Made by a program: the position numbers and the translations under genes
The notes under the pieces: model-generated
Told to the model about the DNA's origin: nothing
The model's database searches: none
Seen by the model: only the letters and a program-made list of their open reading frames with translations
Shown here: positions 24,391 through 37,101 of the stretch, one piece after another
Layout: each line of letters starts with the position of its first letter
Position numbering within the stretch: position 1 is the stretch's first letter
Assembly: GCF_029227915.1 (NCBI RefSeq)
Contig: NC_079882.1
Span: forward strand, 15,512,501-15,576,500
Direction of reading: 5' to 3'
Origin: Hydractinia symbiolongicarpus
Taxonomy: Eukaryota; Cnidaria; Hydrozoa; Anthoathecata; Hydractiniidae
Length of the DNA: 64,000 nt

Positions 24391-25844
24391 ACTGCAAAAG
24401 GCCATAATACAGCCTTTATAGGACTAGGACGTAGTTAAGAGTGTTCTAAAGCAACTTCGCTAATGAAAACGACTTGAGACGTTGTAGCGCATTGAGACTG
24501 GAAGGACTAGGCCAATGGTAACCTGCGCAGACCGGTGAAACCACGTGATTTACGTGTGAGGCCTTTTTTAGACTGCAAAAGGCCATATTACAGCCTTTAT
24601 AGGACTGTGCACGTATTTAAGAGTGTTGTAAGGCAACAGCGATAATGAAAACGACTTGAGACGTTGTAGCGCATTTAGACTGGAAGGAATAGTCCAATGG
24701 TAACCTGTGCAGACCGATGAAACCACGTGATTAACGTGTGAGGCCTTTATTAGACTGCAAAAGGCCAAATTACAGCCTTTATAGGACTGTGCACGTAGTT
24801 AAGAGTGTTGTAAGGCAACGGCGCTAATGAAAACCACTTGGAACGTTGTAGTGCATTGAGACTGGAAGGAATGGTCCAATGGTAACCTGCGTAGGCAGAT
24901 GGAACCACGTGATTTACGTGTGAGGACTTTATTAGACTGCAAAAGGCCATATTACAGCCTTTATAGGACTGTGCACGTAGTTAAGAGTGTTGTAAAGCAA
25001 CGGCGCCAATGAAAACGACTTAGGACGTTGTAGCGTATTGAGACTGTAAGGACTAGGCCAATGGTAACCTGCGCACACAGGTGAAACCACGTGATTTACG
25101 TGTGAGGCCTTTATTAGACTGCAAAAGGCCATATTATAGCTTTTATGGGACTGTGCACGTAGATAAGAGTGTTCTAAGGCAACTTCGCCAATGAAAACGA
25201 CTTGGGACGTTGTAGCACATTGAGGCTGGAAGGACTAGGCCAATGGAAACCTGCACAGGCAAGTGGAACCACGTCATTTACGTGTGAGGCCTTTATTAGA
25301 CTGCAAAAGGCCATAATACAGCCTTTATAGGACTAGGACGTAGTTAAGAGTGTTCTAAAGCAACTTCGCTAATGAAAACGACTTGAGACGTTGTAGCGCA
25401 TTGAGACTGGAAGGACTAGGCCAATGGTAACCTGCGCAGACCGGTGAAACCACGTGATTTACGTGTGAGGCCTTTTTTAGACTGCAAAAGGCCATATTAC
25501 AGCCTTTATAGGACTGTGCACGTATTTAAGAGTGTTGTAAGGCAACAGCGATAATGAAAACGACTTGAGACGTTGTAGCGCATTTAGACTGGAAGGAATA
25601 GTCCAATGGTAACCTGTGCAGACCGATGAAACCACGTGATTAACGTGTGAGGCCTTTATTAGACTGCAAAAGGCCAAATTACAGCCTTTATAGGACTGTG
25701 CACGTAGTTAAGAGTGTTGTAAGGCAACGGCGCTAATGAAAACCACTTGGAACGTTGTAGTGCATTGAGACTGGAAGGAATGGTCCAATGGTAACCTGCG
25801 TAGGCAGATGGAACCACGTGATTTACGTGTGAGGACTTTATTAG
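22936..25844 (+). repeat. 5-/6-monomer tandem repeat G'-x-h-H-B(-s), three turns
   Basis: Turns: 22,936-24,026 (G' x h H B s, 1,091 bp), 24,027-24,935 and 24,936-25,844 (both G' x h H B, 909 bp). The 909-bp turns share changes such as CTTAGGACG, GCGCACACAGG, TTGAGGCTGG and CACGTCATTTACG. The middle turn begins as a w-type 5' end (GCCATAATAC) joined to G', showing an exchange inside a monomer. Each turn contains one 181-bp h monomer, which gives the 909 and 1,091 lengths. Confidence 0.85.
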
Positions 25845-25919
25845 ACTGCAAAAGGCCATATTACAGCCTTTATAGAACTGTGCACGTAGTTAAGAGTGTC
25901 TTAAGGCAACGGCGCTAAT

Positions 25920-28900
25920 GAAAACGACTTGAGACCTTGTAGCACATTGAGACTGGAAGGACTAAGGCAATGGAAACCTGCACAGGCAAATGGAACCACG
26001 TGATTTACGTGTGAGGCCTTTATTAGACTGCAAAAGGCCATAATACAGCCTTTATAGGACTGTGGACGTAGTTAAGAGTGTTCTAAGGCAACTTCGCTAA
26101 TGAAAACGACTTGGGACGTTGTAGCACATTGAGACTGGAAGGACTAGGCCAATGGAAACCCGCATAGGCAAATGGAACCACGTGATTTACGTGTGAGGCC
26201 TTTATTAGACTGCAAAAGTCCACATTACAGCCTTTAAAGGACTGTGCACGTAGTTAAGAGTGTTGTAAGGCAACGGCGCTAATAAAAACGACTTGGGACG
26301 TTCTAGCGCATTGAGACTGGAAGGACTAGGTCAATGGTGACCTGCGCAGACCGGTGAAACCACGTGATTAACGTGTGAGGCCTTTATTAGCCTGCAAAGG
26401 GCCATATTACAGCCTTTATAGGACTGTGCACGTAGTTAAGAATGTTGAAAGGCAACGGCGTTAATGAAAACGACTTGGGACGTTGTAGCGCATTGAGACT
26501 GGAAGGACTAGGTCAATGGTGACCTGCGCAGACCGGTGAAACCACGTGATTAACGTGTGAGGCCTTTATTAGACTGCAAAGGGCCATATTACAGCCTTTA
26601 TAGGACTGTGCACGTAGTTAAGAGTGTTCTAAGGCAACTTCACCAATGAAAATGACTTGGGACGTTGTAGCGCATTGAGACTGTAAGGACTAGGCCAATG
26701 GTAACCTACGCAGACAGGTGAAACCACGTGATTTACGTGTGAGGCCTTTATTAGACTGCAAAAGGCCATATTACAGCCTTTATAGGACTGTGCACGTATT
26801 TAAGAGTGTTGTAAGGCAACAGCGATAATGAAAACGACTTGAGACGTTGTAGCGCATTTAGACTGGAAGGAATAGTCCAATGGTAACCTGCGCAGACCGA
26901 TGAAACCACGTGATTAACGTGTGAGGCCTTTATTAGACTGCAAAAGGCCAAATTACAGCCTTTATAGGACTGTGCACGTAGTTAAGAGTGTTGTAAGGCA
27001 ACGGCGCTCATGAAAACCACTTGGAACGTTGTAGTGCATTGAGACTGGAAGGAATGGTCCAATGGTAACCTGCGTAGGCAGATGGAACCACGTGATTTAC
27101 GTGAGAGGCCTTTATTAGACTGCAAAAGGCCATAATACAGCCTTTATAGGACTGTGGACGTAGTTAAGAGTGTTCTAAGGCAACTTCGCTAATGAAAACG
27201 ACTTGGGACGTTGTAGCACCATGAGACTGGAAGGACTAGGTCAATGGAAACCCGCATAGGCAAATGGAACCACGTGATTTACGTGTGAGGCCTTTATTAG
27301 ACTGCAAAAGGCCATAATACAGCCTTTATAGGACTGTGCACGTAGTTAAGAGTGTTGTAAGGCAACAGCGCTAATGAAAACGACTTGAGACCTTGTAGCA
27401 CATTGAGACTGGAAGGACTAAGGCAATGGAAACCCGCACAGGCAAATGGAACCACGTGATTTACGTGTGAGGCCTTTATTAGACTGCAAAAGGCCATAAT
27501 ACAGCCTTTATAGGACTGTGGACGTAGTTAAGAGTGTTCTAAGGCAACTTCGCTAATGAAAACGACTTGGGACGTTGTAGCACATTGAGACTGGAAGGAC
27601 TAGGCCAATGGAAACCCGCATAGGCAAATGGAACCACGTGATTTACGTGTGAGGCCTTTATTAGACTGCAAAAGTCCACATTACAGCCTTTAAAGGACTG
27701 TGCACGTAGTTAAGAGTGTTGTAAGGCAACGGCGCTAATAAAAACGACTTGGGACGTTGTAGCGCATTGAGACTGGAAGGACTAGGTCAATGGTGACCTG
27801 CGCAGACCGGTGAAACCACGTGATTAACGTGTGAGGCCTTTATTAGCCTGCAAAGGGCCATATTACAGCCTTTATAGGACTGTGTACGTAGTTAAGAATG
27901 TTGAAAGGCAACGGCGCTAATGAAAACGACTTGGGACGTTGTAGCGCATTGAGACTGGAAGGACTAGGTCAATGGTGACCTGCGCAGACCGGTGAAACCA
28001 CGTGATTAACGTGTGAGGCCTTTATTAGACTGCAAAGGGCCATATTACAGCCTTTATAGGACTGTGCACGTAGTTAAGAGTGTTCTAAGGCAACTTCACC
28101 AATGAAAATGACTTGGGACGTTGTAGCGCATTGAGACTGTAAGGACTAGGCCAATGGTAACCTACGCAGACAGGTGAAACCACGTGATTTACGTGTGAGG
28201 CCTTTATTAGACTGCAAAAGGCCATATTACAGCCTTTATAGGACTGTGCACGTATTTAAGAGTGTTGTAAGGCAACAGCGATAATGAAAACGACTTGAGA
28301 CGTTGTAGCGCATTTAGACTGGAAGGAATAGTCCAATGGTAACCTGCGCAGACCGATGAAACCACGTGATTAACGTGTGAGGCCTTTATTAGACTGCAAA
28401 AGGCCAAATTACAGCCTTTATAGGACTGTGCACGTAGTTAAGAGTGTTGTAAGGCAACGGCGCTCATGAAAACCACTTGGAACGTTGTAGTGCATTGAGA
28501 CTGGAAGGAATGGTCCAATGGTAACCTGCGTAGGCAGATGGAACCACGTGATTTACGTGAGAGGCCTTTATTAGACTGCAAAAGGCCATAATACAGCCTT
28601 TATAGGACTGTGGACGTAGTTAAGAGTGTTCTAAGGCAACTTCGCTAATGAAAACGACTTGGGACGTTGTAGCACCATGAGACTGGAAGGAATAGGTCAA
28701 TGGAAACCCGCATAGGCAAATGGAACCACGTGATTTACGTGTGAGGCCTTTATTAGACTGCAAAAGGCCATAATACAGCCTTTATAGGACTGTGCACGTA
28801 GTTAAGAGTGTTGTAAGGCAACAGCGCTAATGAAAACGACTTGAGACCTTGTAGCACATTGAGACTGGAAGGACTAAGGCAATGGAAACCTGCACAGGCA

Positions 28901-30100
28901 AATGGAACCACGTGATTTACGTGTGAGGCCTTTATTAGACTGCAAAAGGCCATAATACAGCCTTTATAGGACTGTGGACGTAGTTAAGAGTGTTCTAAGG
29001 CAACTTCGCTAATGAAAACGACTTGGGACGTTGTAGCACATTGAGACTGGAAGGACTAGGCCAATGGAAACCCGCATAGGCAAATGGAACCACGTGATTT
29101 ACGTGTGAGGCCTTTATTAGACTGCAAAAGTCCACATTACAGCCTTTAAAGGACTGTGCACGTAGTTAAGAGTGTTGTAAGGCAACGGCGCTAATAAAAA
29201 CGACTTGGGACGTTGTAGCGCATTGAGACTGGAAGGACTAGGTCAATGGTGACCTGCGCAGACCGGTGAAACCACGTGATTAATGTGTGAGGCCTTTATT
29301 AGCCTGCAAAGGGCCATATTACAGCCTTTATAGGACTGTGCACGTAGTTAAGAATGTTGAAAGGCAACGGCGCTAATGAAAACGACTTGGGACGTTGTAG
29401 CGCATTGAGACTGGAAGGACTAGGTCAATGGTGACCTGCGCAGACCGGTGAAACCACGTGATTAACGTGTGAGGCCTTTATTAGACTGCAAAGGGCCATA
29501 TTACAGCCTTTATAGGACTGTGCACGTAGTTAAGAGTGTTCTAAGGCAACTTCACCAATGAAAATGACTTGGGACGTTGTAGCGCATTGAGACTGTAAGG
29601 ACTAGGTCAATGGTGACCTGCGCAGACCGGTGAAACCACGTGATTAACGTGTGAGGCCTTTATTAGACTGCAAAAGGCCAAATTACAGCCTTTATAGGAC
29701 TGTGCACGTAGTTAAGAGTGTTGTAAGGCAACGGCGCTCATGAAAACCACTTGGAACGTTGTAGTGTATTGAGACTGGAAGGAATGGTCCAATGGTAACC
29801 TGCGTAGGCAGATGGAACCACGTGATTTACGTGAGAGGCCTTTATTAGACTGCAAAAGGCCATAATACAGCCTTTATAGGACTGTGGACGTAGTTAAGAG
29901 TGTTCTAAGGCAACTTCGCTAATGAAAACGACTTGGGACGTTGTAGCACCATGAGACTGGAAGGACTAGGTCAATGGAAACCCGCATAGGCAAATGGAAC
30001 CACGTGATTTACGTGTGAGGCCTTTATTAGACTGCAAAAGGCCATAATACAGCCTTTATAGGACTGTGGACGTAGTTAAGAGTGTTGTAAGGCAACAGCG
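25920..30100 (+). repeat. 8-monomer HOR, three turns (1,456 bp)
   Basis: Turns are about 25,920-27,375, 27,376-28,831 and 28,832 to about 30,100. Markers at exact 1,456 spacing are ACTAAGGCAATGG (25,961; 27,417; 28,873), AAAAGTCCACATTACAG (about 26,215; 27,671; 29,127) and AAGAATGTTGAAAGG. The unit includes w, k (TAATAAAAACG), l, a second l-like monomer, m (CTTCACCAATG), H, a B relative with GCGCTCATGAAAACC, and a w relative with AGCACCATGAGACTGG. The third turn lacks the H monomer: its m is joined in register to the following unit at about 29,606. Differences between turns are few. Confidence 0.9.
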
Positions 30101-32232
30101 CTAATGAAAACGACTTGGGACGTTGTAGCGCATTGAGACTGGAAGGACTAGGTCAATGGTGACCTGCGCAGACCGGTGAAACCACGTGATTAACGTGTGA
30201 GGCCTTTATTAGACTGCAAAGGGCCATATTACAGCCTTTATAGGACTGTGCACGTAGTTAAGAGAGTTCTAAGGCAACTTCGCCAATGAACACGACTTGG
30301 GACGTTGTAGCACATTGAGACTGTAAGGACCAGGCCAATGGTAACCTGCGCAGAGAGGTGAAACCACGTGATTTACGTGTGAGGCCTTTATTCGACTGCA
30401 AAAGGCCATATTACAGCCTTTATAGGACTGTGCACGTAGTTAAGACTGTTCTAAGGCAACTTCGCCAATGAAAACGACTTGGGACGTTGTAGCACATTGA
30501 GACTGTGAGGACTAGGCCAATGGTAACCTGCGCAGACAGGTGAAACCACGTGATTTACGTGTGAGGCCTTTATTAGACTGCAAAAGGCCATATTACAGCC
30601 TTTATAGGACTGTGCACGTAGTTAAGAGTGTTCTAAGGCAACTTCGCTAATGAAAAGGTCTTGGGACGTTGTAGTGCATTGAGACTGGAAGGAATAGTCC
30701 AATGGTAACCTGCGCAGGCAGATGGAACCACGTGATTTTCATGTGAGGCCTTTATTAGACTGCAAAAGGCCATATTACAGCCTTTATAGGACTGTGCACG
30801 TAGTTAAGAGTGTTGTAAAGCAATGGCGCTAATGAAAACGACTTGGGACGTTGTAGCACATGGAGACTGGAAGGACTAGACCAATGGTAACCTGCGCAGG
30901 CAGGTGAAACCACGTGATTTACGTATGAAACCTTTACTAGACTGCAAAAGGCCAAATTACAGCCTTTATAGGACTGTGCACGTAGTTAAGAGTGTTGTAA
31001 GGCAACGGCGCTAATGAAAACGACTTGGGACGTTGTAGCGCATTGAAATTGGAAGGACTAGGCCAATGGTAACCTGCGCAGACCGGTGAAACCACGTGAT
31101 TTACGTGTGAGGCCTTTATTAGACTGCAAAAGGCCATATTACAGCCTTTATTGGACTGTGCACGTAGTTAAGAGTGTTCTAAGGCAACTTCGCTAATGAA
31201 AAGGTCTTGGGACGTTGTAGTGCATTGAGACTGGAAGGAATAGTCCAATGGTAACCTGCGCAGGCAGATGGAACCACGTGATTTTCATGTGAGGCCTTTA
31301 TTAGACTGCAAAAGGCCATATTACAGCCTTTATAGGACTGTGCACGTAGTTAAGAGTGTTGTAAAGCAATGGCGCTAATGAAAACGACTTGGGACGTTGT
31401 AGCACATGGAGACTGGAAGGACTAGACCAATGGTAACCTGCGCAGGCAGGTGAAACCACGTGATTTACGTATGAAACCTTTACTAGACTGCAAAAGGCCA
31501 AATTACAGCCTTTATAGGACTGTGCACGTAGTTAAGAGTGTTGTAAGGCAACGGCGCTAATGAAAACGACTTGGGACGTTGTAGCGCATTGAAATTGGAA
31601 GGACTAGGCCAATGGTAACCTGCGCAGACCGGTGAAACCACGTGATTTACGTGTGAGGCCTTTATTAGACTGCAAAAGGCCATATTACAGACTTTATAGG
31701 ACTGTGCACGTAGTTAAGAGTGTTCTAAGGCAACTTCGCCAATGAAAACGACTTGGGACGTTGTAGCACATTGAGACTGTGAGGACTAGGCCAATGGTAC
31801 CCTGCGCAGACAGGTGAAACCACGTGATTTACGTGTGAGGCCTTTATTAGACTGCAAAAGGCCATATTACAGCCTTTATAGGACTGTGCACGTAGTTAAG
31901 AGTGTTCTAAGGCAACTTCGCTAAAGAAAAGGACTTGGGACGTTGTAGTGCATTGAGACTGGAAGGAATAGTCCAATGGTAACCTGCGCAGGCAGATGGA
32001 ACCACGTGATTTACATGTGAGGCCTTTATTAGACTGCAAAAGGCCATATTACAGCCTTTATAGGACTGTGCACGTAGTTAAGAGTGTTGTAAAGCAATGG
32101 CGCTAATGAAAACGACTTGGGACGTTGTAGCACATGGAGACTGGAAGGACTAGACCAATGGTAACCAGCGCAGACCGGTGAAACCACGTGATTTACGTGT
32201 GAGGCCTTTATTAGACTGCAAAAGGCCATATT
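29667..32232 (+). repeat. Block with paralogues at 39.1-41.1 and 45.1-46.7 kb
   Basis: From 29,667 the sequence matches 39,106 onward at offset 9,439. After the local 546-bp duplication the offset becomes 8,893. Shared markers include GAACACGACTTGGG, GACCAGGCCAATGG with GCAGAGAGG, GACTGTGAGGACTAGG, GGTACCCTGCGC (about 31,798; 40,690; 45,238; 46,330) and AACCAGCGCAGACC. Confidence 0.8.
30591..31682 (+). repeat. 3-monomer tandem duplication (546 bp, two copies)
   Basis: The unit is a monomer with GAAAAGGTCTTGGG and GATTTTCATGTGAG, then an E relative (AGCACATGGAGACTGG), then an F relative (GCGCATTGAAATTGG). Both copies share GGTCTTGGG and TTTTCATG, which are not found in related blocks at 40 and 45 kb (GGACTTGGG, TTTACATG). 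The same block at 40 kb is single-copy, so the duplication is local. Confidence 0.85.
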
Positions 32233-32578
32233 ACAGCCTTTATAGGACTGTGCACGTAGTTAAGAGTGTTCTAAGGCAACTTCGCTAATGAAAAGGACTT
32301 GGGACGTTGTAGTGCATTGAGACTGGAAGGAATAGTCCAATGGTAACCTGCGCAGGCAGATGGAACCACGTGATTTACATGTGAGGCCTTTATTAGACTG
32401 CAAAAGGCCATATTACAGCCTTTATAGGACTGTGCACGTAGTTAAGAGTGTTGTAAAGCAATGGCGCTAATGAAAACGACTTGGGACGTTGTAGCACATG
32501 GAGACTGGAAGGACTAGACCAATGGTAACCTGCGCAGGCAGGTGAAACCACGTGATTTACGTATGAAACCTTTACTAG

Positions 32579-32732
32579 ACTGCAAAAGGCCATATTACAG
32601 CCTTTATAGGACTGTACACGTAGTTAAGAGTGTTGTAAGGCAACGGCGCTAATTGAGACTGTAAGGACTAGGCCAATGGTAACCTACGCAGACAGGTGAA
32701 ACCACGTGATTTACGTGTGAGGCCTTTATTAC
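32579..32732 (+). repeat. 154-bp monomer, second copy of the 28-bp deletion
   Basis: It carries the same GCTAAT-TGAGAC join as 19,850-20,003, here preceded by an E-type neighbour and a GACTGTACACG change. It marks the left end of the second macro-duplication copy. Confidence 0.9.
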
Positions 32733-34569
32733 ACTGCAAAAGGCCATATTACAGCCTTTATAGGACTGTGCACGTAGTTAAGAGTGTTCTAAGGCAACTT
32801 CGCTAATGAAAACGACTTGGGACGTTGTAGTGCATTGAGACTGGAAGGAATAGTCAAATGGTAACCTGCGCAGGCAGATGGAACCATGTGATTTACGTGT
32901 GAGGCCTTTATTCGACTGCAAAAGGCCATATTACAGCCTTTATAGGACTGTGCACGTAAGAGTTAAGAGTGTTGTAAAGCAATGGCGCTAATGAAAACGA
33001 CTTGGGACGTTGTAGCGCATTGAGACTGTAAGGACTAGACCAATGGTAACCTGCACAGACAGGTGAAACAACGTGATTTACGTGTGAGGCCTTTATTAGA
33101 CTGCAAAAGGCCATATTACAGCCTTTATGGGACTGTGCACATAGTTAAGAGTGTTAAAAAGCAACGGCGCCAATGAAAACGACTTGGGACGTTGTAGCGC
33201 ATTGAGACTGTAAGGACTAGGCCAATGGTAACCTGCGCAGACAGGTGAAACCACGTGATTTACGTGTGAGGCCTTTATTAGACTGCAAAAGGCCATATTA
33301 TAGCTTTTATAGGACTGTGCACGTAGATAAGAGTGTTCTAAGGCAACTTCGCCAATGAAAACGACTTGGGACGTTGTAGCACATTGAGACTGGAAGGACT
33401 AGGCCAATGGAAACCTGCACAGGCAAATGGAATCACGTGATTTACGTGTGGGGCCTTTATTAGACTGCAAAAGGCCATAATACAGCCTTTATAGGACTAG
33501 GACGTAGTTAAGAGTGTTCTAAGGCAACTTCGCTAATGAAAACGACTTGGGACGTTGTAGCGCATTGAGACTGGAAGGACTAGGCCAATGGTAACCTGCG
33601 CAGACCGGTGAAACCACGTGATTTACGTGTGAGGCCTTTTTTAGACTGCAAAAGGCCATATTACAGCCTTTATAGGACTGTGCACGTATTTAAGAGTGTT
33701 GTAAGGCAACAGCGATAATGAAAACGACTTGAGACGTTGTAGCGCATATAGACTGGAAGGAATAGTCCAATGGTAACCTGCACAGACCGATGAAACCACG
33801 TGATTATCGTGTGAGGCCTTTATTAGACTGCAAAAGGCCAAATTACAGCCTTTATAGGACTGTGCACGTAGTTAAGAGTGTTGTAAGGCAACGGCGCTAA
33901 TGAAAACCACTTGGGACGTTGTAGCGCATTGAGACTGGAAGGACTAGGCCAATGGTAACCTGCGCAGACCGGTGAAACCACGTGATTTACGTGTGAGGCC
34001 TTTTTTAGACTGCAAAAGGCCATATTACAGCCTTTATAGGACTGTGCACGTATTTAAGAGTGTTGTAAGGCAACAGCGATAATGAAAACGACTTGAGACG
34101 TTGTAGCGCATCTAGACTGGAAGGAATAGTCCAATGGTAACCTGCGCAGACCGATGAAACCACGTGATTAACGTGTGAGGCCTTTATTAGACTGCAAAAG
34201 GCCAAATTACAGCCTTTATAGGACTGTGCACGTAGTTAAGAGTGTTGTAAGGCAACGGCGCTAATGAAAACCACTTGGAACGTTGTAGTGCATTGAGACT
34301 CGAAGGAATGGTCCAATGGTAACCTGCGTAGGCAGATGGAACCACGTGATTTACGTGTGAGGACTTTATTAGACTGCAAAAGGCCATATTACAGCCTTTA
34401 TAGGACTGTGCACGTAGTTAAGAGTGTCTTAAGGCAACGGCGCTAATGAAAACGACTTGAGACCTTGTAGCACATTGAGACTGGAAGGACTAATCCAATG
34501 GAAACCTGCACAGGCAAATGGAACCACGTGATTTACGTGTGAGGCCTTTATTAGACTGCAAAAGGCCAT
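32614..34569 (+). repeat. Macro-duplication copy B (partner 19.9-21.8 kb)
   Basis: It has the same monomer order as 19,885-21,845. It lacks the 3-bp and 2-bp gains of the left copy. Past the s monomer the copies part: here s is followed by w, k, l, m, while the left copy has a w/k hybrid monomer at 21,831. Confidence 0.85.
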
Positions 34570-36191
34570 AATACAGCCTTTATAGGACTGTGGACGTAGT
34601 TAAGAGTGTTCTAAGGCAACTTCGCTAATGAAAACGACTTGGGACGTTGTAGCACATTGAGACTGGAAGGACTAGGCCAATGGAAACCCGCATAGGCAAA
34701 TGGAACCATGTGATTTACGTGTGAGGCCTTTATTAGACTGCAAAAGGCCATATTACAGCCTTTAAAGGACTGTGCACGTAGTTAAGAGTGTTGTAAGGCA
34801 ACGGCGCTAATGAAAACGACTTGGGACGTTGTAGTGCATTGAGACTGGAAGGACTAGGTCAATGGTGACCTGCACAGACCGGTGAAACCACGTGATTAAC
34901 GTGTGAGGCCTTTATTAGCCTGCAAAGGGCCATATTACAGCCTTTATAGGACTGTGCACGTAGTTAAGAGTGTTGTAAGGCAACGGCGCTAATGAAAACG
35001 ACTTGGGACGTTGTAGCGCATTGAGACTGGAAGGACTAGGTCAATGGTGACCTGCGCAGACCGGTGAAACCACGTGATTTACGTGTGAGGCCTTTATTAG
35101 ACTGCAAAGGGCCATATTACAGCCTTTAAAGGACTGTGCACGTAGTTAAGAGTGTTCTAAGGCAACTTCGCCAATGAAAATGACTTGGGACGTTGTAGCG
35201 CATTGAGACTGTAAGGACTAGGCCAATGGTAACCTACGCAGACAGGTGAAACCACGTGATTTACGTGTGAGGTTTTTATTAGACTGCAAAAGGCCATATT
35301 ACAGCCTTTATAGGACTGTGCACGTAGTTAAGAGTGTCTTAAGGCAACGGCGCTAATGAAAACGACTTGAGACGTTGTAGCACATTGAGACTGGAAGGAC
35401 TAAGCCAATGGAAACCTGCACAGGCAAATGGAACCACGTGATTTACGTGTGAGGCCTTTATTAGACTGCAAAAGGCCATAATACAGCCTTTATAGGACTG
35501 TGGACGTAGTTAAGAGTGTTCTAAGGCAACTTCGCTAATGAAAACGACTTGGGACGTTGTAGCACATTGAGACTGGAAGGATTAGGCCAATGGAAACCTG
35601 CACAGGCAAATGGAACCACGTGATTTACGTGTGAGGCCTTTATTAGACTGCAAAAGGCCATATTAAAGCCTTTATAGGACTGTGCACGAAATTAAGAGTG
35701 TTGTAAGGCAACGGCGCTAATGAAAACGACTTGGGACGTTGTAGCGCATTGAGACTGGAAGGACTAGGTCAATGGTGACCTGCGCAGACCGGTAAAACCA
35801 CGTGATTAACCTGTGAGGCCTTTATTAGCCTGCAAAGGGCCATATTACAGCTTTTATAGGACTGTGCATGTAGTTAAGAGTGTTGTAAGGCAACGGCGCT
35901 AATGAAAACGACTTGGGACGTTGTAGCGCATTGAGACTGGAAGGACTAGGTCAATGGTGACCTGCGCAGACCGGTGAAACCACGTGATTAACGTGTGAGG
36001 CCTTTATTAGACTGCAAAGGGCCATATTACAGCTTTATAGGACTGTGCACGTAGTTAAGAGTGTTCTAAGGCAACTTCGCCAATGAAAATGACTTGGGAC
36101 GTTGTAGCGCATTGAGACTGTAAGGACTAGGCCAATGGTAACCTACGCAGACAGGTGAAACCACGTGATTTACGTGTGAAGCCTTTATTAC
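34373..36191 (+). repeat. 5-monomer tandem duplication s-w-k-l-m (910 and 909 bp)
   Basis: s w k l m at 34,373-35,282 is repeated at 35,283-36,191. The second m (36,011-36,191) has lost one base (CAGCTTTATAGG). The second turn also has private changes (ATTAAAGCC, GCACGAAATTAAG, GGTAAAACC), so this duplication is older or less homogenised than the 909-bp one near 25 kb. Confidence 0.8.
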
Positions 36192-37101
36192 ACTGCAAAA
36201 GGCCATATTACAGCCTTTATAGGACTGTGCACGTAGTTAAGAGTGTTGTAAAGCAACGGCGCCAATGAAAACGACTTGGGACGTTGTAGCGCATTGAGAC
36301 TGTAAGGACTAGGCCAATGGTAACCTACGCAGACAGATGAAACCACGTGATTTACGTGTGAGGCCTTTATTACACTGCAAAAGGCCATATTACAGCCTTT
36401 ATAGGACTGTGCACGTAGTTAAGAGTGTTGTAAAGCAACGGCGCCAATGAAAACGACTTGGGACGTTGTAGCGCATTGAGACTGTAAGGACTAGGCCAAT
36501 GGTAACCTGCGCAGACAGGTAAAACCATGTGATTTACGTGTGAGGCCTTTATTAGACTGCAAAAGGCCATATTACAGCCTTTATAGAACTGTGCACGTAG
36601 TTAAGAGTGTTCTAAGGCAACTTTGCCAATGAAAACGACTTGGGACGTTGTAGTGCATTGAGACTGGAAGGAATAGTCAAATGGTAACCTGCGCAGGCAG
36701 ATGGAACCATGTGATTTACGTGTGAGGCCTTTATTCGACTGCAAAAGGCCATATTACAGCCTTTATAGGACTTTGCACGTAGTTAAGAGTGTTGTAAAGC
36801 AATGGCGCTAATGAAAACGACTTGGGACGTTGTAGCACATGGAGACTGGAAGGACTAGACCAATGGTAACCTGCGCAGGCAGGTGAAACCACGTGATTTA
36901 GGTATGAAGCCTTTACTAGACCGCAAAAGGCCAAATTACAGCCTTTATATGACTTTGCACGTAGTTAAGAGTGTTGTAAGGCAACGGCGCTAATGAAAAC
37001 GACTTGGGACGTTGTAGCGCATTGAAACTGGAAGGACTAGGCCAATGGTAACCTGCGCAGACCGGTGAAACCACGTGATTTACGTGTGAGGCCTTTATTA
37101 G
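36192..37101 (+). repeat. Monomers A-A-r-E-F leading into c
   Basis: Two A relatives in tandem (GACAGATGAAACC, then GGTAAAACCATG), then r with CTTTGCC and AGTCAAATGG, then E and F relatives with GACTTTGCACG in both. The order r-E-F-c repeats that of the left 20 kb, so this is a remnant of the older cycle between macro-duplicated blocks. Confidence 0.7.
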
